Assembly (NCBI GenBank): GCA_002770955.1
Contig: PCUH01000168.1
Location: 1 to 25,261, forward strand
Reading direction: 5' to 3'
DNA from: Flavobacteriales bacterium CG18_big_fil_WC_8_21_14_2_50_32_9
GTDB lineage: Bacteria > Bacteroidota > Bacteroidia > Flavobacteriales_E > Vicingaceae
DNA length: 25,261 bases
Below the pieces are notes generated by a model that was not told the DNA's origin, made no database searches, and saw nothing but the letters and a program-made list of their open reading frames with translations. A program made the translations under genes and the position numbers. Shown here one piece after another: positions 16,725-24,771 of this stretch (position 1 is the stretch's first letter; each line of letters opens with the position of its first letter).

Positions 16725-18008
16725 ATGAAAATTTCTGTTTTTTGGTTCAGAAGAGATTTACGTTTAGAAGATAATATCGCTCTTTATCAAGTATTAAGCA
16801 AAAACAAAAATGTGTTGCCAATTTTTATTTTTGACACAAACATTATCAATGAACTACCAAAAGATGATGCTCGTATTTCATTTATTTATGAAAATCTAAA
16901 GAAAATAGATACTCAATTAAAGGAATACAACAGTAGTCTTTTGGTGTTTAAAGGTAAACCTATTGATGTTTGGAAAGAATTGATGTTGAAATATGAAGTA
17001 ACAAGCATTTATTTCAATAAAGATTATGAGCCTTATGCTATTAAAAGAGATGCTGAAATTATAGCATTAGCGAAAAAGAATAACATTGTTGTTTTCAATT
17101 CCAAAGACCAAGTAATTTTTGAGGAAAATGAAGTGCTAAAGGACAATAAAGAACCTTACACTGTTTTTACTCCTTACAAAAACAAATGGCTTACAAAAGC
17201 AAGTTCAACCACAATAAATAGTGTTGATTGTATTTCATTGGCAGATAATTTTTATCGATTTCTGCAAGATTTTCCAACCATTGAATCACTAGGTTTTTGT
17301 GTTTCAAACATAAAAGTTAAGCCATATATTCTTAACGATATCAAGGAGTATGATCAAATAAGAAATTTTCCATACATTGATAAAACGACTTATTTAAGTC
17401 CACATTTACGATTTGGAACAATAAGCATTCGTGGAATTTATCATAAAGCTAAAAAAGAGAATCCTATATTTTTAAATGAGCTCATTTGGCGAGAATTTTT
17501 TATGCAAATTTTGTTTCATTATCCCAAGGTAATTACTCAAAATTTTAAATCGAAATATGATGGAATTTCATGGCGTAATAATCAACAAGAGTTTCAATTA
17601 TGGTGTGAAGGGAAAACAGGCTATCCTTTCGTTGATGCTGGAATGCGACAACTCAATGAAACAGGTTATATGCACAATAGAGTGAGGATGATAACTGCAG
17701 GATTTTTATGTAAACATTTACTTATTGATTGGCGGTGGGGAGAGGCTTATTTCGCAAAAAAATTATTGGATTATGATTTGTCTGCCAACAACGGAAATTG
17801 GCAATGGGCATCGGGAACAGGCTGCGATGCAGCTCCTTATTTCAGAGTTTTTAATCCAACCGAACAAATTAAAAAATTTGACAATGAATTGAAATATATA
17901 AAAAAATGGGTAGATGATTATGAGGAGTCAACCTATCCACAACCCATAGTTGAACATGGTTTTGCAAGAAAAAGAGCATTAGAAACCTATAGAAAAGGAT
18001 TAATATAA
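16725..18008 (+). CDS. phrB: Deoxyribodipyrimidine photolyase (class I CPD photolyase/cryptochrome family)
   Basis: The 427-residue flavoprotein repairs UV-induced pyrimidine dimers with blue light. An N-terminal antenna-binding alpha/beta domain opens with FWFRRDLRLEDN. The C-terminal FAD domain contains TTYLSPHLRFGTIS (around Tyr223), IWREFF, EGKTGYPFVDAGMRQLNETGYMHNRVRMI and DLSANNGNWQWASGTGCDAAPYFRVFNP. The electron-transfer Trp triad is intact (Trp293, Trp336, Trp359). Asn355 occupies the position of the E. coli flavin-proximal Asn378. These features favour a real photolyase over a signalling cryptochrome. The length is slightly below the E. coli enzyme. It lies 8 nt behind the histidine kinase gene with no promoter between, so the two form an operon. 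Confidence 0.95.
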   Translation: MKISVFWFRRDLRLEDNIALYQVLSKNKNVLPIFIFDTNIINELPKDDARISFIYENLKKIDTQLKEYNSSLLVFKGKPIDVWKELMLKYEVTSIYFNKDYEPYAIKRDAEIIALAKKNNIVVFNSKDQVIFEENEVLKDNKEPYTVFTPYKNKWLTKASSTTINSVDCISLADNFYRFLQDFPTIESLGFCVSNIKVKPYILNDIKEYDQIRNFPYIDKTTYLSPHLRFGTISIRGIYHKAKKENPIFLNELIWREFFMQILFHYPKVITQNFKSKYDGISWRNNQQEFQLWCEGKTGYPFVDAGMRQLNETGYMHNRVRMITAGFLCKHLLIDWRWGEAYFAKKLLDYDLSANNGNWQWASGTGCDAAPYFRVFNPTEQIKKFDNELKYIKKWVDDYEESTYPQPIVEHGFARKRALETYRKGLI

Positions 18009-18106
18009 TTTTCAGTTTGTTGTATTTAATTTGTTATCAATCAAGTTTTTCTAATATTTTTTTTTATTTTTATCCTGTTTTAAATTCTTCGATTGAAAAT
18101 ATCGAA

Positions 18107-18114
18107 TACCTTTG
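18107..18114 (+). promoter_or_regulatory. -7 promoter box (TACCTTTG) of the SPOR-protein gene
   Basis: An exact TAnnTTTG match that implies an unusually long leader of about 140 nt before ATG 18263. No consensus -33 element is seen. No other gene lies between 18009 and 18262. Confidence 0.5.
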
Positions 18115-18146
18115 AGTGTTGAATATAGTTCCCAAAGAAGATATAA

Positions 18147-18223
18147 ATGAACATAAAAAATGTACTTATGAAATAAGCCATGAGCAAAAATGCTCACCAA
18201 CAACAATGAATATTTCACATGGC
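18147..18223 (+). promoter_or_regulatory. Candidate structured leader with a tiny uORF
   Basis: Bases 18147-18176 encode the nine-residue frame MNIKNVLMK and a TAA. Immediately after the stop come GCCA (18177-18180) and TGGC (18220-18223), which can pair to enclose two hairpins: TGAGCA-AAAA-TGCTCA (18181-18196) and TGAA-TAT-TTCA (18207-18217). The fold and any translation of the uORF are inference; stems this short can arise by chance in AT-rich DNA. Confidence 0.3.
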
Positions 18224-18262
18224 GATTCCATATGACATATAAAAAACAATAAAAATATACAT

Positions 18263-19084
18263 ATGAAAATATACAGCATTGTAATTCTATTATTAGTTCA
18301 TCAAGCTATTTTAGCTCAAGAGATAACTTCAAACCACAGTGTTAAACAGGTGGGAGAAACAAACGAATATAACATAAAAACAACAATTTCTGGGTTAGAA
18401 GGTGTTGAATTAGGTAAAATAGAATATCAAATTCCAGATAAACATATTTATAAACCATCTCCTAAAAACACTTATTTTTCTGATAGAAAAAATAATTTAC
18501 TTAAGTTTTATTTAATGGCGTTTCCTTCTAATGGCGTGGTTGAAATTGAGTATAACATTGTTGTTGAAGAAGCAGGAAGTGTTGTTTTTCCTGTTCAGTT
18601 TCAATATTCTAAAAATGATGAAAAAAATAAAATTAGCTTAACTTCTATTGCTATCGACAATAGTAGTTCATCTGAATTAGCAGTGAATGAACAGCCCTTG
18701 CAAATAAAGGAGGAAGAAAAACCAAAAGAAGTTGTTGAAAAGGTGAAAGAGGAAATTAAAGTAGAAAAAAAAGAAGACGCTAAACCAAAACCAATAGCTA
18801 CCAGTACTTCTAAAGAAACACAACGAATAGAATCAACAACACCTTCTTCAACCACAACAAAATATGCAGTACAATTGTTTGCATTGGCTGAATATTCTCA
18901 AGCAAGAGTATATGCTTATTGTAAAAAACATAACCTAAAAATAAACGAAATAACTACTGAAAAAGTGAATGGACTTGTTAAGGTTAGGTATGGAAAAGTA
19001 AATTCTGCAACGGAGGCTCAGCAATTAAAAGAAACTTTAATTAGCAAGGGAGTTACGGGTGTTTTTGTGGTAAAACTTCCTTAG
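18263..19084 (+). CDS. Secreted SPOR-domain protein
   Basis: The protein has 273 residues and a Sec signal peptide (MKIYSIVILLLVHQAILA-Q, cleavage after residue 18). Residues 20-130 form a beta-rich domain of unknown type. Residues about 147-198 are a charged, low-complexity Lys/Glu/Pro then Ser/Thr linker. Residues 200-272 form a SPOR domain, with KYAVQLFALAEYSQA at its start and VKVRYGKVNSATEAQQLKETLISKGVTGVFVVKL at its end. SPOR domains bind denuded peptidoglycan glycan strands, so the protein probably associates with septal or remodelled cell wall in the periplasm. It is monocistronic and converges with the SpoIIE-type phosphatase gene. The long leader may carry regulation. Confidence 0.86.
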   Translation: MKIYSIVILLLVHQAILAQEITSNHSVKQVGETNEYNIKTTISGLEGVELGKIEYQIPDKHIYKPSPKNTYFSDRKNNLLKFYLMAFPSNGVVEIEYNIVVEEAGSVVFPVQFQYSKNDEKNKISLTSIAIDNSSSSELAVNEQPLQIKEEEKPKEVVEKVKEEIKVEKKEDAKPKPIATSTSKETQRIESTTPSSTTTKYAVQLFALAEYSQARVYAYCKKHNLKINEITTEKVNGLVKVRYGKVNSATEAQQLKETLISKGVTGVFVVKLP

Positions 19085-19128
19085 GAGCTGTTACAAACAT
19101 TCATTTCGTTTTCAGTCCTAAGTCCACA

Positions 19129-19156
19129 ATCGTACATCGTACATCGTATATCGTAA
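19129..19156. repeat. Heptamer tandem repeat ATCGTAN x4
   Basis: Four consecutive 7-bp units read ATCGTAC, ATCGTAC, ATCGTAT, ATCGTAA. They lie in the 76-bp gap between the convergent SPOR and phosphatase genes, outside any coding sequence. Confidence 0.8.
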
Positions 19157-19160
19157 TTTG

Positions 19161-20546
19161 TTATATTCTAACTCCTATAACACAAACATCGTCCAATTGC
19201 TCTAAATCTCCTTTCCAATCATAAAAGGCTTTAAGCATTTTTTCTTTTTGTTGTTCTGTAGGGAGCGATGAAACTTCTTCTAAAAGTAGTTTAAATTGTC
19301 TGTAGTTGAATTTTTTTTCTTTTTCACCACCAAATTGATCTGCATAACCATCAGAAAAAACATAAACCATATCTCCTTTTTCGAGTTGGTAGGTTTTGTT
19401 TGAGAAGGATTGGTTACCAACATAAGCACCTATTGGTTGTTTGTCTGCTTTTATTTCATTAATAATCTTGTTTCTTATCACATAAACAGGATTATTAGCT
19501 CCAGCATATTCCATTTTTAAAGTTGATGAATTAATGGAGCAGAAAGCAATATCCATCCCATCTCTAAGCTCACTTTCTTCTTCTGTATGAAGATTGATGG
19601 TGTTATACACTTCTTGGTTTAAAAAATTTAACGCATCTGCAGGTGAATTCACTCCTTTTTCTTTTATGGATTGATTCAATATTTTTAATCCTATGATGCT
19701 TACAAAAGCACCAGAAACCCCATGTCCGGTGCAATCTGCAACAGAAAAAACAACAACTTTTTCATTCGATTTATCTTGATTTGTTGTTGTAACTTCAGAA
19801 GCCCAATAAAAATCACCACTAACTATGTCTTTTGGTAAAAAAACACAAAATGAATCTGGTAGTATTTTTTTTAATACTGATGGAGGGGTAATTAGTGCAT
19901 CCTGTATGCGTTTAGCATAATTGATGCTATCAATAATTTCTTTATTTTTTTCTTCTACTTCTTTTTTTGATTTTTCAAGTGCAAATCGAGCAACAAGTTC
20001 TTTTTTTGTTAATCGATAACGCATTCTTATTAATAAAATAGAAAAAACAGCTACTGCACCAGTTAGTAGACCTCCGCTAACAAGTATTTCATCAATAAGT
20101 AGCTTACTATTGAAATAAAAGAAAACAATATTGGCTATGATATTTGCTACAACAATTAAAATAGAAAAAAATATGCGATAAAACATAAACATTCCTGACC
20201 CTATAAAAAGAGCTATGTAGGCAAATGCGTGTTTTTGAAGATGCTCTAAATCCATCACGCTCCACATGTAAGCATTTTGTATGGAAATTAGCAAAACAGG
20301 GATAAAGCCTAAAATTTCAATAGGGATTTTAAGTTTTTTATGAAAAAGAACAGTAATTAAACAAACTAATGAAACAGCAGTTCTAAATGTTAGAAATTCT
20401 TGCCAATATGCATAGAGATTAAAATAATCAGTAACAAAAAAGAGCATATTAAAAACTACAGCTACCCATAAAGCAATGGTGTGATAGCGTAAAATAGTTT
20501 TATCTAATTCTGTTTTCCAGTCTATGTTACTCTTATTTTGGGTCAT
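19161..20546 (-). CDS. Membrane-anchored SpoIIE-type PP2C serine/threonine phosphatase
   Basis: The protein has 461 residues. Residues about 20-175 contain roughly six hydrophobic segments, making an integral-membrane sensory region. A short coiled coil (about 180-215, KKELVARFALEKSKKEVEEKNKE) leads to a SpoIIE/PP2C domain. Conserved motifs are KDIVSGDFYW with Asp245, ADCTGHGVSGAFVSIIG with Asp271, LRDGMDIAFC, YAGANNP, SDGYADQFGG with Asp399, and LDDVCVIGVR with Asp452/453. The metal-binding aspartates are therefore intact. Such proteins usually dephosphorylate anti-sigma-factor antagonists or similar regulators in partner switching. No STAS or anti-sigma gene is adjacent, so the target is unknown. 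It is separated from the sdh operon by a terminator. Confidence 0.92.
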   Translation of the reverse strand: MTQNKSNIDWKTELDKTILRYHTIALWVAVVFNMLFFVTDYFNLYAYWQEFLTFRTAVSLVCLITVLFHKKLKIPIEILGFIPVLLISIQNAYMWSVMDLEHLQKHAFAYIALFIGSGMFMFYRIFFSILIVVANIIANIVFFYFNSKLLIDEILVSGGLLTGAVAVFSILLIRMRYRLTKKELVARFALEKSKKEVEEKNKEIIDSINYAKRIQDALITPPSVLKKILPDSFCVFLPKDIVSGDFYWASEVTTTNQDKSNEKVVVFSVADCTGHGVSGAFVSIIGLKILNQSIKEKGVNSPADALNFLNQEVYNTINLHTEEESELRDGMDIAFCSINSSTLKMEYAGANNPVYVIRNKIINEIKADKQPIGAYVGNQSFSNKTYQLEKGDMVYVFSDGYADQFGGEKEKKFNYRQFKLLLEEVSSLPTEQQKEKMLKAFYDWKGDLEQLDDVCVIGVRI

Positions 20547-20575
20547 TAGTCAAATAAATAGACCCTAAAATTAAT

Positions 20576-20608
20576 AAAAAAACCACTTCAAAACTGAAGT
20601 GGTTTTTT
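20576..20608 (-). terminator. Rho-independent terminator of the sdh operon
   Basis: AACCACTTCA/TGAAGTGGTT (20581-20590 and 20595-20604) form a perfect 10-bp stem with an AAAC tetraloop, extended by flanking A and T runs that also pair. It lies 20 nt beyond the sdhB stop. The symmetrical A/T flanks make it potentially bidirectional. Confidence 0.88.
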
Positions 20609-20627
20609 AAAATAAAAATTTAATGAA

Positions 20628-21380
20628 TTAATCTTCAGCAACTATGGAAGCACCAAAGTATTCTTTGTTCATTCGAGCAATATATTCTAAAGAAATGCCT
20701 TTAGGGCATTCCACTTCGCAAGCTCCAGTATTCGTACAGTTACCAAAACCTTCTTTATCCATTTGATCGACCATGTTTAACACACGTTCTTTTCGTTCTA
20801 TCTGCCCTTGAGGTAAATAAGAAAATTGTGAAACTTTAGCGGCAACAAACAACATAGCGGATGAGTTTTTACAAGAAGCTACACAAGCACCACAACCAAT
20901 ACAAGAGGCTGCATCCATGGCTTTATCAGCATCAGATTTTCTGATTGGAATTGCATTAGCATCTTGCGTATTTCCAGAAGTGTTAACTGAAATATATCCT
21001 CCTGCTTGTTGAATTCTTTCCAATGCACTTCTATCAACCACTAAATCTTTAATTACGGGTAATGCTTTAGCTCTCCATGGTTCAATATAAATAGTTTCAC
21101 CATCTTTAAACATTCGCATATGTAACTGACAGGTTGTTACAGCTCTATCTGGGCCATGTGCTTCGCCATTAATATATAGTGAACACATTCCACAAATACC
21201 TTCTCTACAATCATGGTCAAATGCTACAGGTTCGTTACCTTCATTGATAAGTTGTTCGTTCAACATATCCAACATTTCTAAAAATGAAGAATGTTCAGAT
21301 ACATCGTTTAGTTTATAAGTTTCTAAAGCTCCTTTAGCTTTTGCGTTTTTCTGACGCCACACTTTTAATGTTAAGTTCAT
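20628..21380 (-). CDS. sdhB: Succinate dehydrogenase/fumarate reductase iron-sulfur subunit
   Basis: The 250-residue protein carries electrons between the flavoprotein and the quinone site. The N-terminal ferredoxin domain holds the [2Fe-2S] ligands Cys58, Cys63, Cys66 and Cys84 (CREGICGMC ... TTC). The C-terminal domain holds CIGCGACVASC (Cys160, 163, 166, 170) and CTNTGACEVECP (Cys215, 221, 225), which supply the [4Fe-4S] and [3Fe-4S] clusters. It resembles the epsilon-proteobacterial/Bacteroidota type that pairs with a single cytochrome b subunit. It is the last gene of the operon. Unusually, it is separated from sdhA by a four-helix-bundle gene; the gap to that gene is 59 nt of AT-rich sequence with repeated GTTA(A/T)-type motifs. 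Confidence 0.96.
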   Translation of the reverse strand: MNLTLKVWRQKNAKAKGALETYKLNDVSEHSSFLEMLDMLNEQLINEGNEPVAFDHDCREGICGMCSLYINGEAHGPDRAVTTCQLHMRMFKDGETIYIEPWRAKALPVIKDLVVDRSALERIQQAGGYISVNTSGNTQDANAIPIRKSDADKAMDAASCIGCGACVASCKNSSAMLFVAAKVSQFSYLPQGQIERKERVLNMVDQMDKEGFGNCTNTGACEVECPKGISLEYIARMNKEYFGASIVAED

Positions 21381-21439
21381 GTTTATTAAGTTATTAGTTA
21401 AGAGTTGTTTGTTAATAGTCTCATAACTGTTAATTATAT

Positions 21440-21820
21440 TTATTTTTCATTTTTAGCTTTCATTAAGTACTTAATATATCCATTTAACAATGCCAACGAC
21501 TTATTAATTTGTTCTTTCCCTTTTGTTAATTCTTCGTTAGTGATGTATTTTTCATCAAATGCTACAATAAACTGATCAATAAGTTCGTACAACGACCCTC
21601 TAGCTTGCCTGCAATATTGAATGTTCTCTTGGTAATGAAACCTACCATAGCCTTCAGCAATATTATGTGTTACAGACCTAGAAGCTCTTTTCATTTGAGA
21701 AGTTAAGTCGAACTGCTCTTCTTTTGGGAATGTTTTAACAAGTTGAGAAACAAATCTTCTTAATTCTGTACAAACTTTCCAACATTCTAAATCCTCAAAA
21801 CTTCTTATTTTATTATCCAT
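21440..21820 (-). CDS. Four helix bundle protein (23S rRNA intervening-sequence / S23 family)
   Basis: The 126-residue all-alpha protein matches the four-helix-bundle family first known from 23S rRNA intervening sequences. Recognisable blocks are FEDLECWKVCTELRRFV at the N-terminus, FPKEEQFDLTSQMKRASRSVTHNIAEGYGR in the middle, QENIQYCRQARGSLYELIDQF, and a C-terminal helical LLNGYIKYL. The function is unknown; family members are small basic helical oligomers thought to bind nucleic acid. It lies inside the sdh operon, between sdhA (52 nt upstream) and sdhB (59 nt downstream), on the same strand. Five CAAATAA heptamers abut its 5' side. The position suggests a cassette inserted into the operon that keeps transcription running through. 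Confidence 0.9.
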   Translation of the reverse strand: MDNKIRSFEDLECWKVCTELRRFVSQLVKTFPKEEQFDLTSQMKRASRSVTHNIAEGYGRFHYQENIQYCRQARGSLYELIDQFIVAFDEKYITNEELTKGKEQINKSLALLNGYIKYLMKAKNEK

Positions 21821-21829
21821 TTAATAATT

Positions 21830-21864
21830 CAAATAACAAATAACAAATAACAAATAACAAATAA
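21830..21864. repeat. Heptamer tandem repeat CAAATAA x5
   Basis: Five perfect consecutive copies (TTATTTG on the coding strand) lie between the sdhA stop and the start of the four-helix-bundle gene. Copy number is likely variable by slippage. Confidence 0.88.
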
Positions 21865-21872
21865 CCATTAAC

Positions 21873-23888
21873 TTATTTATAGCTTCTCTGTTTTAATTCA
21901 ATATCTTTAAATTCTAATTCTTCTTTGTGAAGGATGGCTTCTCTTGGATTTCCAGTATATTCCCAAGCGGCAACATATCTAAAGTTTACGTCATCTCTTT
22001 TTGCTTCTCCTTCTTGCTCGCCATCTATTTCAACAGATTCTTCTCTGAAGTGTCCTCCACAAGATTCGTTTCTATGTAAAGCATCAACAGCAAAAAATTC
22101 TCCCAACTCTAAGAAATCAGCTACTCTTGTAGCTTTTTCTAATTCAGGATTTAACTCATTCATTTCTCCAGGAACAAAAACATCTTTCCAAAATTCTTCT
22201 CTAATTTGAGCAATTTCATCCATGGCTTTTTTTAGTCCTGCTTCATTTCTTGACATTCCCACGTTGTCCCACATCACTTTTCCTAGTTTTTTATGGAAAT
22301 AATCAACCGATTTTTTACCTTTATTATTGATTAATTTTTCCAATTGTTCTCTTACTTGTTTTTCAGCAGCATCAAATTCAGGTGTGTTGGTTGGTATTTT
22401 ACCTGTTCTTATTTCAGTAGCTAAATAAGCTCCAATGGTGTAAGGTAAAACAAAATAACCATCGGCCAATCCTTGCATCAAAGCCGAAGCACCAAGTCTG
22501 TTAGCACCGTGGTCAGAAAAATTAGCTTCTCCGGCAGCATAACAACCAGGAATAGTGGTCATTAGATTATAATCTACCCAAATACCACCCATCGTATAGT
22601 GAACAGCAGGATAAATCATCATTGGAGTTTTGTAAGGATTTTCATCTACAATTTTCTCATACATTTGAAACAGATTACCATATTTTGCTTCAATTACTGC
22701 TTCACCTAATTCAATAATTTTTTCTTTACTTGGATTTTCTATCCCTGAAATCATTGCTTTTTCTTTGCCATATCTTTCAATAGAAGTTGCAAAATCTAAA
22801 TATACTGCTTCTCCAGTAGCATTTACTCCATAACCAGCATCGCATCGTTCTTTAGCAGCACGAGAAGCAACATCTCTAGGAACTAAGTTGCCATAAGCAG
22901 GATATCTTCTTTCTAAGTAATAATCTCTATCTTGTTCAGCTATTTGAACGGGTTTTATTTTCTTTTCACGTATAGCTTTAACATCTTCTAGTTTTTTTGG
23001 AACCCATATACGTCCATCATTACGTAATGATTCTGACATTAAGGTGAGTTTTGATTGATGTTCTCCTGAACGTGGAATACAGGTTGGGTGAATTTGTGTG
23101 TAACATGCATTAGCAAAATAGGCTCCTTTTTTGTGAATCTTCCACGCTGCACTTGCGTTTGAACCCATTGCATTGGTTGATAAAAAAAATACATTACTAT
23201 ATCCTCCACTTGCAATTACAACAGCATGAGCAGAATGTCTTTCGATTTCTCCAGTAATCATATTTCTTACAATAATTCCTCTGGCTTTTCCATCAACGAT
23301 TACTAAGTCGAGCATTTCATGACGGTTATACATAGCAATTTTACCTTTTGCAATTTGCCTGTTCATGGCAGAATACGCTCCTAATAGCAATTGTTGTCCT
23401 GTTTGTCCTTTTGCATAAAAAGTTCGGGAAACCAACACGCCACCAAACGAACGATTATCTAATAATCCACCATAATCTCGAGCAAAAGGAACTCCCTGAG
23501 CTACACATTGATCGATGATGTTGGAAGAAACTTCGGCTAAACGATATACGTTTGCTTCTCTAGCTCTGTAATCGCCACCTTTAACGGTATCGTAAAACAA
23601 ACGGTAAACTGAATCACCATCGTTTTGATAGTTTTTTGCAGCATTAATACCTCCTTGAGCAGCAATAGAATGAGCTCTTCGAGGGGAATCCTGATAACAA
23701 AAAGTCTTTACGTTGTAACCCATCTCAGCTAGCGAAGCTGCTGCTGAACCTCCTGCTAAGCCAGTTCCAACAACAATAATATCAATGTTTCTTTTGTTAG
23801 CAGGATTAACCACATCAATATGGTCTTTATAATTTGTCCATTTATCTTTTAGTGGACCTTCTGGTATTTTTGAATCTAATTTTGACAT
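21873..23888 (-). CDS. sdhA: Succinate dehydrogenase/fumarate reductase flavoprotein subunit
   Basis: The 671-residue catalytic subunit interconverts succinate and fumarate at the cytoplasmic face of the membrane. The FAD dinucleotide motif GTGLAGG begins at residue 41. The covalent FAD attachment motif RAHSIAAQGG places the flavin on His73. Downstream are HPTCIPRSGEHQ, RNDGRIW, the substrate-loop block GCYAAGEANFSDHGANRLGASALMQG, and the C-terminal YTGNPREAILHKEELEF. Its length is typical of the Bacteroidota type, longer than the E. coli SdhA. It starts 18 nt after sdhC ends. The C-terminus is intact, so the neighbouring four-helix-bundle cassette did not damage it. Confidence 0.97.
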   Translation of the reverse strand: MSKLDSKIPEGPLKDKWTNYKDHIDVVNPANKRNIDIIVVGTGLAGGSAAASLAEMGYNVKTFCYQDSPRRAHSIAAQGGINAAKNYQNDGDSVYRLFYDTVKGGDYRAREANVYRLAEVSSNIIDQCVAQGVPFARDYGGLLDNRSFGGVLVSRTFYAKGQTGQQLLLGAYSAMNRQIAKGKIAMYNRHEMLDLVIVDGKARGIIVRNMITGEIERHSAHAVVIASGGYSNVFFLSTNAMGSNASAAWKIHKKGAYFANACYTQIHPTCIPRSGEHQSKLTLMSESLRNDGRIWVPKKLEDVKAIREKKIKPVQIAEQDRDYYLERRYPAYGNLVPRDVASRAAKERCDAGYGVNATGEAVYLDFATSIERYGKEKAMISGIENPSKEKIIELGEAVIEAKYGNLFQMYEKIVDENPYKTPMMIYPAVHYTMGGIWVDYNLMTTIPGCYAAGEANFSDHGANRLGASALMQGLADGYFVLPYTIGAYLATEIRTGKIPTNTPEFDAAEKQVREQLEKLINNKGKKSVDYFHKKLGKVMWDNVGMSRNEAGLKKAMDEIAQIREEFWKDVFVPGEMNELNPELEKATRVADFLELGEFFAVDALHRNESCGGHFREESVEIDGEQEGEAKRDDVNFRYVAAWEYTGNPREAILHKEELEFKDIELKQRSYK

Positions 23889-23906
23889 GTTTAAAATAGA
23901 TTAATG

Positions 23907-24587
23907 TTAATGGTTAAAAAAATGAACTAAAGCAATAATGACAAAACCAAGAGGTATTATAATTGCGTATATTTTGCCTAATTTTTTAATTATTGGTGTA
24001 TATTTTCGATGGTTAAACCCAACCGATTGAAAGGCTGATTGAAATCCGTGCATTAAATGCAACGATAAGAAAATAAATGCTAAAATGTATAATCCAACTC
24101 TAATTGGGTCGGTAAATTTATGAACTAACTCTTCGTGAAAACGTAATTCACCAGCCTCATTTAAACCACTCATGTTGCCTTCAATGAATTTTGTTTTAAT
24201 CTCAGGAATCCAAAAATCGTAAAAGTGCAAACCCAAAAACAATAAAACCATTATGCCAGTTATTACCATGTTTCTACTCATCCAAGAAGAATTTTCGTTT
24301 GGCTTATTCATGGCATATTGAATAGGTCGGGCAGCTTTGTTCTTAAGCTCTAAAGTAATTCCCATGATTAAATGGAAAACAACTGCAAACAACAAGATAG
24401 GTTGTATTGCAAATTGAACAATTGGGTTTGTTCCCATAAAGAATGATACACTATTAAATGCATCTGCACTGATTATTGACAGCAGATTAATGATGAAATG
24501 TTGGAATAAAAATAACAACAAGAAGAACCCTGAGAGGGCCATCAAAATTTTTCTTCCTACTGAAGATTTTGAAAATCCGTTACTCAT
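23907..24587 (-). CDS. sdhC: Succinate dehydrogenase cytochrome b558 subunit
   Basis: The 226-residue membrane anchor has five predicted transmembrane segments (about 12-34, 58-80, 106-126, 163-185 and 204-223). This is the single-subunit diheme cytochrome b type of Bacteroidota and epsilon-proteobacteria. Candidate heme ligands are His30 (FQHFIIN), His72 (FHLIMG), His121 (GLHFYDFW) and His177 or His180 (LHLMHGFQSAFQS). It anchors SdhAB and passes electrons to or from menaquinone. It is the first gene of the operon and lies behind a near-consensus Bacteroidota promoter with a leader of about 30 nt. Confidence 0.95.
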   Translation of the reverse strand: MSNGFSKSSVGRKILMALSGFFLLLFLFQHFIINLLSIISADAFNSVSFFMGTNPIVQFAIQPILLFAVVFHLIMGITLELKNKAARPIQYAMNKPNENSSWMSRNMVITGIMVLLFLGLHFYDFWIPEIKTKFIEGNMSGLNEAGELRFHEELVHKFTDPIRVGLYILAFIFLSLHLMHGFQSAFQSVGFNHRKYTPIIKKLGKIYAIIIPLGFVIIALVHFFNH

Positions 24588-24621
24588 AACTTTAGTTTAA
24601 ATAAATAATAAATTGAGACGA

Positions 24622-24653
24622 CAAATGTATGCATTGTATAGCTTGAAAACAAA
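24622..24653 (-). promoter_or_regulatory. Promoter of the sdhCAB operon
   Basis: On the minus strand TTTG (24650-24653) is followed after 20 nt by TACATTTG (24622-24629). Both the -33 and -7 elements and the spacing fit the Bacteroidota consensus. It is the only promoter in the window with both elements. The ATG of sdhC is 34 nt downstream of the box. Confidence 0.75.
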
Positions 24654-24771
24654 GTAAAAAAAAACATTTTTTTTATTCAGAACTATTCTAAATAATGAAA
24701 ATCAGATTTAGCTTATTCGTATAGCCAAATAAATTATTTTGCTGCTTTTTTTTTACTTCTCGCTAATTATT

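Noticed and set aside
16725..18008. Cryptochrome photoreceptor rather than repair enzyme
   Set aside because: An intact Trp triad, Asn at the flavin-proximal position and no C-terminal extension favour a class I photolyase, although biochemical proof is not possible from sequence.
19161..20546. SpoIIE phosphatase as part of a local partner-switching cluster
   Set aside because: No STAS, anti-sigma kinase or sigma factor gene lies nearby on either strand.
21830..21864. CAAATAA array as a CRISPR
   Set aside because: The units are 7 bp and directly contiguous with no spacers.
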